DNA of 5,877 bases, from the NCBI GenBank assembly GCA_023441125.1, contig JAEZQV010000410.1:1-5877 (forward strand), read 5' to 3'. The position numbers and the translations under genes are program-made. This document shows, one piece after another, positions 1 to 4,948 of the stretch; the stretch's first letter is position 1, and each line of letters begins with the position of its first letter. The stretch comes from Bacillota bacterium. Its GTDB lineage: Bacteria; Bacillota_C; Negativicutes; Sporomusales; Sporomusaceae. Under the pieces are notes generated by a model. It was given only the letters and a program-made list of their open reading frames with translations. It was not told the DNA's origin and did no database searches.

Positions 1-521
1 GCCAAACCAATCTGCTGGCGCTGAACGCGGCTATTGAAGCGGCGCGGGCCGGCGAACAGGGACGCGGCTTTGCCGTTGTCGCTGAGGAAGTAAGAAAACT
101 GGCGGAGCAGTCCCAGGATGCAGCCAAAAAAATTGCCGAACTGATCAGTGAAATTCAGGGGGACACGGATAAGGCGGTGGTCGCCATGCATGACGGTACC
201 CAGGAAGTTAAGACCGGTGCTGAGGTTGTCAATGCCGCCGGGGCAGCGTTTGGTGAAATCGTTGAACTGGTATCCCAGGGAGCAAGTCAGGTCAGGGAAA
301 TATCGGCGGCCGTTCAGCAGATGGCCGGCAGCAGCCAGCAGATTGTGGCTTTGGTAAGGAAAATTGATGCGTTCAGTAAATCCTCGGCGGGCGAAAGCCA
401 GAGCGTTTCGGCCGCAACCGAGGAACAACTGGCGTCGATGGCGGAGATCGCCTCATCCAGTGAATCGTTGGCGAAACTAGCCCAGCAGCTCCAGGCAGCG
501 GCGGCGAAGTTTCATATCTAG
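1..521 (+). CDS. Methyl-accepting chemotaxis protein, C-terminal fragment (5' end outside window)
   Basis: This is the last 172 residues of a chemotaxis receptor; codons are in phase from base 3 and the stop is TAG at 519-521. The fragment opens inside the highly conserved hairpin tip of the cytoplasmic signalling domain ([20 protein letters not shown], then [18 protein letters not shown]), the part that contacts CheA and CheW. It then runs down the C-terminal coiled-coil helix. Near the end, [10 protein letters not shown] fits the methylation-site pattern of paired E/Q flanked by small residues, so CheR/CheB modification is likely. The sensor domain, membrane segments and HAMP lie upstream of the window, so the ligand cannot be judged. 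It closely resembles the same part of the complete receptor on the opposite strand (1319-3319), so the two are paralogues. No convincing terminator directly follows the stop. The family call is very secure. Confidence 0.96.
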   Translation, partial: QTNLLALNAAIEAARAGEQGRGFAVVAEEVRKLAEQSQDAAKKIAELISEIQGDTDKAVVAMHDGTQEVKTGAEVVNAAGAAFGEIVELVSQGASQVREISAAVQQMAGSSQQIVALVRKIDAFSKSSAGESQSVSAATEEQLASMAEIASSSESLAKLAQQLQAAAAKFHI

Positions 522-591
522 AGCTTATACACCAGCCATCTTTTGACAAGAACGAGCAATTCTTATTTATATTTTTCAGACCAGAACACAC

Positions 592-622
592 AGTAGCACT
601 GGCTAAAGCAGTCAGTGCTACT
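592..622. repeat. Perfect 10-bp inverted repeat (hairpin)
   Basis: AGTAGCACTG at 592-601 is exactly complementary to CAGTGCTACT at 613-622, with an 11-base loop. It lies 70 bases after the receptor stop codon. There is no run of T after either arm, so it is a poor rho-independent terminator on either strand. It could be an RNA-stabilising 3' hairpin or a protein-binding dyad. Confidence 0.6.
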
Positions 623-727
623 CCTATATTCGGGGCTAAATTCCACATTTACAGAATACTCAGTTTCGACGATAGTTACGTAAAGGCATCAGCGCAGCTG
701 TTTGGAGGACCAACTTATTGAGGTAGC

Positions 728-760
728 AAGGAGGAGTACGAGATGTGTTTTTTTTATTAG
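728..760 (+). other. Strong ribosome binding site plus 5-codon frame ending after a T8 tract
   Basis: AAGGAGG at 728-734 is a near-ideal Shine-Dalgarno sequence, placed 8 bases before an ATG at 743-745. The frame reads M-C-F-F-Y and stops at TAG 758-760. The two Phe codons lie in a run of eight T (748-755). Skipping one T would carry translation on for about 28 codons to a TGA at 837-839, which overlaps the regulator's ATG (836-838) as ATGA. This may be a translated leader, a slippage site or a broken small gene. The signals are directly visible; the interpretation is inferred. Confidence 0.4.
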
Positions 761-773
761 TCAGAAAAACTTG

Positions 774-785
774 CCGGAATTCCGG
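774..785. promoter_or_regulatory. Perfect 12-bp palindrome, candidate operator for the XRE regulator
   Basis: CCGGAATTCCGG is an exact palindrome about 50 bases upstream of the XRE regulator's start. XRE-family repressors often bind short dyads in their own control region, so an autoregulatory operator is a reasonable guess. No second copy is evident elsewhere in the window, which weakens it. The site also fits within the possible frameshifted small ORF. Confidence 0.3.
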
Positions 786-835
786 TCAGGAAAATCTGCA
801 TTACTTAATTACGATAATGAAAGCTCTGGTTGGAG

Positions 836-1177
836 ATGATGGATATTTATACTTTTTTCTTTAAACAAATCGGCAGAAAAGTTGCTTATTACCGCCGGCT
901 AAGAAATCTAACCCAGGAAGAACTGGCAAAGAGGATTAATATCAGCACAAGTTCTTTGGGCAAGATTGAGCGGGGGAAATATAACAATAATATATCAGTA
1001 TCGATGCTGATGACCATTGCTATGGGATTAAATATTGATATAGCTATGCTGGTAACCTTTGACGAAAGAGAAAAGGCAATGGAGCTAGAGTGTGAAGCGG
1101 CCGAAAGCCGCCGAAAAGTAATAAATGACCGCCGGTCTGCAGGTTGTTTTGCTAATAATGACGGCAGTAAAGGATAA
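836..1177 (+). CDS. XRE/Cro-C1 family helix-turn-helix transcriptional regulator
   Basis: This is a 113-residue single-domain DNA-binding protein. The helix-turn-helix lies at about residues 13-71: IGRKVAYYRRLRNLTQEELA, then a recognition helix in NISTSSLGKIERGKYN, the classic HTH_3 pattern of phage Cro/CI-like repressors. The last 40 residues are charged and probably helical or disordered, with no second recognisable domain, so no ligand can be named. Start choice is uncertain: TTG 830, ATG 836 and ATG 839 are in frame and none has a well-spaced ribosome binding site (GGAG at 832-835 is too close). ATG 836 was chosen because it overlaps a TGA (837-839) that closes an upstream open frame, which would allow translational coupling. 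The gene is more AT-rich than its neighbours, consistent with acquisition by transfer. Targets are unknown; the gene itself or the flanking receptor genes are possible. Confidence 0.88.
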   Translation: MMDIYTFFFKQIGRKVAYYRRLRNLTQEELAKRINISTSSLGKIERGKYNNNISVSMLMTIAMGLNIDIAMLVTFDEREKAMELECEAAESRRKVINDRRSAGCFANNDGSKG

Positions 1178-1261
1178 ATAATACAAGCAGCATAAAAAAA
1201 CAGGATTAAAACCGTTTTGTTCACAGCGATAAATAAAGTACTGATATTCAGTGTAGATAAA

Positions 1262-1296
1262 AGGAGCCTTGTTGAAACTAGTTCAGCAAGGCTCCT
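1262..1296 (-). terminator. Rho-independent terminator between converging genes, mainly serving the minus-strand receptor
   Basis: Left arm 1262-1276 pairs with right arm 1282-1296: ten perfect pairs (AGGAGCCTTG with CAAGGCTCCT), one G-T wobble, four more pairs, and a 5-base loop. Read on the minus strand, the stem follows the receptor stop codon by about 22 bases and runs into TTTTATC, a short U-tract. Read on the plus strand, the tail is GCTTATTTGG, which is weaker but could also help stop the XRE transcript. Placement between convergent genes fits a bidirectional terminator. Confidence 0.85.
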
Positions 1297-1318
1297 GCTT
1301 ATTTGGCCAATGAAATGG

Positions 1319-3319
1319 CTACATTCTAAAGCGCTGCAGGGCGGCCTGGAGATTTTGCGCTAACTTGGACAGGGCCTCGCTTGATGCCGCAATCTCTGCC
1401 ATGGAAGCTGACTGTTCTTGTGTAACCGCAGATACAGTCTGGGTTTGACCGGCAGTTTCCTTGCTGATGACATCAATTTCCCGGAGGGCGGCGACAATCT
1501 CCTGGCTGTCGCCGGCGATATCCTGAATCGCCGCCGAGATGCTGCTGACCTCTGCCGATACTTGGTCCACCAGGGATACGATTTGGGCAAAAGCCTGGCC
1601 CGCGCTATTTACGACATCGGTCCCCAGCTTGACCTCATGGGTACCCTGATTCATGGCCAGTACGGCGCTGGCGGTGTCGCCCTGGATCTCGGTAATCATA
1701 TCGGAAATCTGTTTGGCAGCCAGCTGGGACTGTTCGGCAAGTTTACGGACTTCCTCGGCCACTACGGCAAAGCCCCGGCCTTGTTCGCCGGCCCTGGCCG
1801 CCTCGATGGCCGCATTCAGCGCCAGCAGATTGGTTTGTCCGGCTATGCCGGAAATGGTATCCACGATTTGACCGATTTCTTTCGAGCGTTCACCCAGTTT
1901 TACAACCACCTGAGCGGAATGGGTGACCTTGGTTTCAATCTGGCTCATTTGCTTAATGGCAGCTTCCACCGTCTTGCCGCCAGCCCGCGCCGAACTGGTA
2001 GCTTTGTCGGACGTCGCCTCCACCGTTTTTACATTGGTGGCCGCTTGCGTGATTTCCGAAGAAATCCGCTCTACGATGGCGGCAGTCTGCCGTATCGCGC
2101 CGGTTTGCCTGTCGGTGCCGGCGGCCACTTCCGTGATCGAGGCGGCCACCTGGCTGGCCCCCTGAGACGACTGTTCGGCGCTGGCCGTCAACTCTTCGGA
2201 GGACGCCGCAACCTGTTCGGCGGAGTGGCTTACCTGCTGCAGGACAGCACGCATGCTTTGCGCCATAGCCGCCAGGGAGGCGCCCAACTGGCCGATTTCG
2301 TCGGTGGCGTGGTCGGCGGTGGCAGCAAGGCGCAAATCGCCCTCAGCCACCTGCGTAACCCGATGGACCATGGCCGTTAGACGGCCTGAAATTCTCCGGG
2401 CAAAATACCAGGTTAGCAGAATTACCGCGAGTATCGTTATGGCCATGATGCCCAGCATTTTATAGTGGCTGGCGGTTACTTCCGCATATACTTCGCTTTC
2501 CGGCACCATCGCCGTTATAATCCAGTTGGTGGAAGGCACAATATCGGTAGCGCCAATTACAGCGGTGCCGTTCACATTCTTGAAACTCATCAGCTGTTTT
2601 TGTCCGGACGACATAGTGGCCTGAATGATCGCAATGTCCGCTACGTCTTTTTGTTCCTTGACAAAGGTTTCGTTGGGGTGAGCAATGATTGTGGCTTTGC
2701 CATTGCTATTGGTACTGATGCCTGCGTAGCCGGTCTCGCCAATTTTAACTTTGGCCCGCAGTTTGTCGATGGCATCCAGCTTTATTACCTGACAAATGAG
2801 GCCGGCAAAATTCCCGGAGCCGTCCTTAATGGGGCTGGCGATAATCATGACGGGCTTGCCGGTATCGCGCGAAATCATGGCATCACTGATCACAGGTTTG
2901 CCGGTCTGCTTGGCCTGCTTAAAATACGGCCGGTCGGCGATCGACAGGCCGATCATTTTGGTGGACTTATCCGCCGGGGCGAAATGAGTTATAATGCCGT
3001 CCTTATTTGTGACATTGACGGCTTCGTACGATGTGGAATCAGCCCTTTCCACCGCGGTGAGCATGTCGGTAATCCCGGCGACTTCTCCTCTGATTATCTG
3101 CGGGTGGCCGGTAAGCACCTGGCCAATCCGCATTTTATCCTGCAGCATTAGTTCAATGTCATGGGCTAAACCGGCAACCTGTCCCTGGACGTCACGCTGT
3201 ACGTCGACCTTTAAGCTTGCTTCCATGCCCTGCAGCAGCACAAAGCCTGTGATGCCGGTTGCGGCAAGTGTCAGAACCAAAACTAAGCTTACTAACTGGG
3301 TAAAAAAGTTGATTCGCAT
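1319..3319 (-). CDS. Methyl-accepting chemotaxis protein with dCache sensor domain
   Basis: This is a complete 666-residue transmembrane receptor. Residues 1-6 are cytoplasmic, 7-30 are the first membrane helix, about 35-285 form an extracellular double-Cache sensor, about 287-306 the second membrane helix, 307-360 a HAMP linker (with VAEGDLRLAA and DEIGQLGASL), and 365-666 the MCP signalling domain. The sensor carries typical Cache landmarks: IADRPYFKQAKQTGKPVISD at 127-146, and GETGYAGIS at 194-202. The ligand cannot be deduced; small carboxylates, amino acids and other metabolites are known for the family. The hairpin tip is at 494-521 ([20 protein letters not shown] onward), and SAVTQEQSAS at 630-639 fits the methylation-site pattern. 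The start is supported by GGAGGT, 6 bases before ATG (minus strand, 3326-3331). It is divergent from the PPC gene and convergent with the XRE gene, so probably monocistronic. Confidence 0.97.
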   Translation of the reverse strand: MRINFFTQLVSLVLVLTLAATGITGFVLLQGMEASLKVDVQRDVQGQVAGLAHDIELMLQDKMRIGQVLTGHPQIIRGEVAGITDMLTAVERADSTSYEAVNVTNKDGIITHFAPADKSTKMIGLSIADRPYFKQAKQTGKPVISDAMISRDTGKPVMIIASPIKDGSGNFAGLICQVIKLDAIDKLRAKVKIGETGYAGISTNSNGKATIIAHPNETFVKEQKDVADIAIIQATMSSGQKQLMSFKNVNGTAVIGATDIVPSTNWIITAMVPESEVYAEVTASHYKMLGIMAITILAVILLTWYFARRISGRLTAMVHRVTQVAEGDLRLAATADHATDEIGQLGASLAAMAQSMRAVLQQVSHSAEQVAASSEELTASAEQSSQGASQVAASITEVAAGTDRQTGAIRQTAAIVERISSEITQAATNVKTVEATSDKATSSARAGGKTVEAAIKQMSQIETKVTHSAQVVVKLGERSKEIGQIVDTISGIAGQTNLLALNAAIEAARAGEQGRGFAVVAEEVRKLAEQSQLAAKQISDMITEIQGDTASAVLAMNQGTHEVKLGTDVVNSAGQAFAQIVSLVDQVSAEVSSISAAIQDIAGDSQEIVAALREIDVISKETAGQTQTVSAVTQEQSASMAEIAASSEALSKLAQNLQAALQRFRM

Positions 3320-3451
3320 AGGTAGACCTCCGTTCTAGAAAATTATTACATTTAATTTTAAAATTCGACAGTATTTTCAGAATTCCTTTTATTATTTGAT
3401 AATTGGCCTTGTTAAGCCGGCGCGCTTGTTTTGATTAAGTTAATTTAATAA

Positions 3452-3475
3452 CAAAAAGGAAAGCCATCCTTTTTG
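3452..3475. repeat. Perfect 9-bp hairpin with A/T-tract arms in the divergent promoter region
   Basis: CAAAAAGGA at 3452-3460 pairs exactly with TCCTTTTTG at 3467-3475 around a 6-base loop. With an A-tract on one side and a T-tract on the other, it resembles a small bidirectional terminator. It sits between two divergently transcribed genes, where no transcript should need to end. It could attenuate the receptor leader (minus strand), block read-through between the divergent units, or be a binding dyad. Confidence 0.5.
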
Positions 3476-3501
3476 CAGAAATGTAATTTCTTAACCAAGA
3501 C

Positions 3502-3530
3502 TTGGCCAAAGTAAGTTTTTGTTATAAAAT
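3502..3530 (+). promoter_or_regulatory. Sigma-A-type promoter for the PPC/DUF296 gene
   Basis: TTGGCC (3502-3507, four of six matches to the -35 consensus) is followed after 17 bases by TAAAAT (3525-3530, five of six to -10). A perfect TATAAT at 3530-3535 lies too far from this -35 (22 bases), so the exact -10 is uncertain. The -35 overlaps two nested dyads, CCAAGaCTTGG (3495-3505) and TTGGCCAA (3502-3509), which could be an activator or repressor site. Transcription would begin near 3537, just ahead of the Fur box. Confidence 0.5.
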
Positions 3531-3545
3531 ATAATAAGTAGCAAT

Positions 3546-3560
3546 TGATAATCATTATGA
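3546..3560. promoter_or_regulatory. Fur box (7-1-7 type) between promoter and ribosome binding site
   Basis: TGATAATCATTATGA differs from the Bacillus 7-1-7 Fur consensus TGATAATnATTATCA at a single base. Extended to the 19-bp E. coli-style consensus over 3541-3559, 15 positions match. It lies immediately downstream of the expected transcription start and upstream of GGAGG (3561-3565), a position where a bound repressor would block transcription. The related Per and Zur boxes share the core ATAATnATTAT (Per) or TAATnATTA (Zur), but the outer TGA favours Fur. Iron-dependent repression of the downstream gene or operon is the natural reading. Confidence 0.7.
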
Positions 3561-3573
3561 GGAGGCTGTAAGC

Positions 3574-3996
3574 ATGGAATGTAGGCAGTTTGGTTCAAAA
3601 CTGGTTGTAAGAATTGACAAAGGAGAAGAAATACTGACAACGATTCGCAGTCTTTGTCAGTCGCATGGCATAAAATTAGCCTCGATTTCCGGTATTGGTG
3701 CGGTAAGCCGGGCGAATATCGGCATTTTCATTCAGGACACCAAAGAGTATCGTACTAAGGAATTAACCGGCAGTATGGAAATTGTCAGCATGGCGGGCAA
3801 TATATCGGCGATGGACGGCAAGTGCTACATTCATTGCCACATCACGCTTACGGACGAGAATTACCAGGCCTGGGGCGGCCATCTTAACGAGGCGGTCGTA
3901 GGGCCGACCTGTGAGCTGATTATCGATATCATCGACGGGCAGGTGGATCGTAAGTTTAGCGAAGCGGTTGGCCTGAATTTAATTAAATTTGCTTAG
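3574..3996 (+). CDS. PPC/DUF296 domain protein, putative metal-binding trimer
   Basis: This 140-residue protein is a single PPC domain (plants and prokaryotes conserved, DUF296), the family's usual prokaryotic length. Landmarks seen are SISGIGAVSRANIGIF at 37-52, the ELTGSMEIVSMAGNIS strand-turn region at 63-78, IHCH at 86-89, GGHL at 101-104, and the closing VVGPTCELII strand. His87, His89 and His103 occupy the positions where prokaryotic members conserve a histidine cluster, thought to bind a metal ion. The biochemical role of stand-alone prokaryotic PPC proteins is unknown; in plants the domain sits in AT-hook DNA-binding proteins, but no AT-hook is present here. ATG 3574 follows GGAGG by 8 bases. 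The gene lies directly behind a Fur box and is followed within about 10 bases by the cyclotransferase gene, so an operon is likely. Confidence 0.9.
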   Translation: MECRQFGSKLVVRIDKGEEILTTIRSLCQSHGIKLASISGIGAVSRANIGIFIQDTKEYRTKELTGSMEIVSMAGNISAMDGKCYIHCHITLTDENYQAWGGHLNEAVVGPTCELIIDIIDGQVDRKFSEAVGLNLIKFA

Positions 3997-4006
3997 GCCT
4001 TATGCT

Positions 4007-4444
4007 GTGGGCTCAAAAAAATTGCAAAGAGCTGAACTTAATAGCGTGTTTGTCTATGGAACTTTGCAACAGGGACAGGTCAATCACGGGATTATTGCAC
4101 CCTTTTGCCAGGAAGTCCGGCCGGCCATCTTACAAGGGCTGCTGTATGATTTGCCGTACGGCTATCCTGCCGCCGTGGACGGGGATGGCGTTATCAAAGG
4201 CGAGGTGGTTGAACTCCGTCATGTCCGTCAAGCATTGGCGGCGCTGGATAAACTGGAGGATTATTACGGTCCCGGGTGCGCCGGCAACATGTATGACCGG
4301 GTAGTGCGGGAAGCCATACTGGCCGATGGGAGTAAGGCTGCCGTTTATGTATATTTATGGAATAAGCCGCATGAGTTAGCTGGGCTCGGGGCTATCAACC
4401 CACAGGGCGAATGGCCGGTAAATACAGGACCAAATCCCCATTGA
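4007..4444 (+). CDS. Gamma-glutamylcyclotransferase-like protein (AIG2/GGCT family)
   Basis: The family's signature VFVYGTLQQGQ lies near the N-terminus (YGTL at residues 17-20); this loop holds the gamma-glutamyl group. The motif ALDKLEDYYGP follows, with Glu84 in the position of the catalytic acid. The 145-residue length is normal. Members release 5-oxoproline from gamma-glutamyl amino acids or amines; the substrate here is unknown. The start is uncertain: in-frame options are TTG 3989 (overlapping the PPC stop), GTG 4007, TTG 4022 and GTG 4046, and none has a strong ribosome binding site. GTG 4007 was chosen as 10 bases past the PPC stop, so translation may be coupled. An ATG at 4002 is out of frame but would join this frame if a run of seven A (4015-4021) gained one base. 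It is probably cotranscribed with the PPC gene under the same Fur box. Confidence 0.87.
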   Translation: MGSKKLQRAELNSVFVYGTLQQGQVNHGIIAPFCQEVRPAILQGLLYDLPYGYPAAVDGDGVIKGEVVELRHVRQALAALDKLEDYYGPGCAGNMYDRVVREAILADGSKAAVYVYLWNKPHELAGLGAINPQGEWPVNTGPNPH

Positions 4445-4468
4445 CTATGGGGCAGTATCAGTTATCAT
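4441..4468 (+). promoter_or_regulatory. Promoter for the NrdD-tail gene, overlapped by a dyad
   Basis: TTGACT at 4441-4446 (five of six to -35) and TATCAT at 4463-4468 (five of six to -10) are 16 bases apart. They begin at the cyclotransferase stop codon and lie ahead of the small gene at 4503, so that gene probably has its own transcript. The palindrome CATTAgTAATG at 4466-4476 overlaps the -10 box and the likely start of transcription, and could be an operator. Confidence 0.5.
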
Positions 4469-4502
4469 TAGTAATGTATCCGACAAATAGGGGGATTGTA
4501 AA

Positions 4503-4775
4503 ATGATTATTAACGGTGTTAAGGTTACTGCTGCAGAAGAAATAACCGAAGAAGAAATCAGAGCAATCGTAGACGAGGAATTACAACTGTGGAAACAAAA
4601 GGGTAAGGATCTTGCCGCCGTGCAGTTAAGCATACAGGAAGATGAAATCATCGTTAAAGCGGTTGAACGGTCACCCATTAAGCGGGTACGCCGGATTACC
4701 GGTTATCTTAGTACCGAAGACCGCTTTAACTCGGCTAAACAGGCGGAGCTCAGTGACAGACGGGCCCATATATAG
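4503..4775 (+). CDS. Small protein with the C-terminal glycyl-radical motif of anaerobic ribonucleotide reductase (NrdD-like tail)
   Basis: This is a 90-residue protein. Residues 61-89 match the tail of class III ribonucleotide reductase: RVRRITGYLSTEDRFN, then K79, E82, R86 and H89 in the spacing of NrdD. In NrdD the motif R-[RV]-x-x-G-Y-L contains the glycine that carries the radical, so Gly67 aligns with it (alignment from memory). The rest of NrdD is missing: no catalytic barrel, no ATP cone, and not one cysteine, so the zinc-binding CxxC pairs before the radical loop are absent. Residues 1-60 are acidic, probably helical (11-34) then a strand pair (38-53), and are not recognised. AGGGGG at 4489-4494 precedes ATG by 8 bases. 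Such short proteins are often labelled anaerobic ribonucleoside-triphosphate reductase, but it cannot be an active reductase alone. No nrdD or nrdG is in view. Confidence 0.8.
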   Translation: MIINGVKVTAAEEITEEEIRAIVDEELQLWKQKGKDLAAVQLSIQEDEIIVKAVERSPIKRVRRITGYLSTEDRFNSAKQAELSDRRAHI

Positions 4776-4779
4776 GGGA

Positions 4780-4801
4780 CCGGCAGGAGCGCGCTTGCTG
4801 G
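4780..4801 (+). terminator. Possible weak terminator hairpin after the NrdD-tail gene
   Basis: An 8-pair stem (two G-T pairs) with a 6-base loop starts 5 bases after the stop codon. It is followed by AAAAAG rather than a T-tract, with TTTT only 9 bases further on. It may slow polymerase or protect the 3' end, but as a rho-independent terminator it is doubtful. Confidence 0.25.
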
Positions 4802-4819
4802 AAAAAGTTGCTTTTGGTA

Positions 4820-4846
4820 TTGACTGTCTGTCCTATTCATTATAAA
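4820..4846 (+). promoter_or_regulatory. Candidate promoter for the HD-GYP gene
   Basis: TTGACT (4820-4825) and TATAAA (4841-4846) each match five of six consensus bases, but the spacing is 15 rather than 17. Transcription from here would give a leader of about 95 bases that includes an imperfect palindrome (4853-4868, 14 of 16 positions symmetric, centred on TAGCTA) and the hairpin at 4888-4920. The palindrome lies right at the expected start of transcription, where a repressor could act. Confidence 0.4.
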
Positions 4847-4887
4847 GTAAATATACATAGCTACGTATTTGATAAGTGTGAATGATC

Positions 4888-4932
4888 ATCCGCGCAATCG
4901 CAACATACATTGTCGCGGATAATTGTTTTGTT
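4888..4932 (+). terminator. Terminator-like hairpin with T-rich tail, ahead of the HD-GYP gene
   Basis: ATCCGCG (4888-4894) pairs with CGCGGAT (4914-4920), and CAAT (4895-4898) with ATTG (4909-4912), with one bulged T and a 10-base loop. The tail AATTGTTTTGTTT is T-rich. It could end transcripts coming from the NrdD-tail gene. If the promoter at 4820-4846 is real, it would instead sit in the HD-GYP leader and act as an attenuator. It ends about 15 bases before that gene's ribosome binding site. Confidence 0.6.
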
Positions 4933-4948
4933 TGGAGAGTGGACAGGC

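Larger units (their letters stand above)
522..835. other. Gene-free stretch between receptor fragment and XRE regulator
   Basis: This stretch of about 310 bases has no convincing full-length gene. It holds a TTGACA hexamer at 543-548 without a good -10 box at the right distance, a perfect 10-bp inverted repeat (592-622), a strong ribosome binding site before a 5-codon frame (728-760), and a perfect 12-bp palindrome (774-785). The reading frame that contains codon 756-758 is open from 684 to the TGA at 837-839, so a decayed or frameshifted small gene is possible. The minus-strand frame over 373-648 lacks a ribosome binding site and overlaps the receptor, so I do not call it. Confidence 0.6.

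Noticed and set aside
543..571. TTGACA (543-548) as a promoter for the XRE gene
   Set aside because: No hexamer at 16-18 bases downstream matches the -10 consensus at more than three positions, and the start would be over 250 bases from the gene.
373..648. Minus-strand frame with a hydrophobic N-terminus overlapping the receptor fragment
   Set aside because: There is no ribosome binding site, about half of it is antisense to a certain receptor gene, and it shows no recognisable motif.
1418..3151. Long plus-strand open frames (1418-2380, 2465-3151 and shorter ones) opposite the receptor gene
   Set aside because: They are antisense shadows of the GC-rich, alanine-rich receptor coding sequence; their products are low-complexity Gly/Arg/Leu-rich strings with no family motifs and no ribosome binding sites.
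3320..3450. Sigma-28 (flagellar/chemotaxis) promoter for the receptor gene
   Set aside because: GCCGGCTT on the minus strand resembles part of the sigma-28 -10 element, but no TAAA box lies at the proper distance. I could not place the receptor promoter with confidence.
4445..4678. Minus-strand frame opposite the NrdD-tail gene
   Set aside because: Low-complexity Ser/Leu product that is antisense to a gene with a clear motif and ribosome binding site.
4847..4948. Cyclic di-GMP riboswitch ahead of the HD-GYP gene
   Set aside because: The conserved core expected for a c-di-GMP-I aptamer is absent and the leader is only about 95 bases, with a single simple hairpin.
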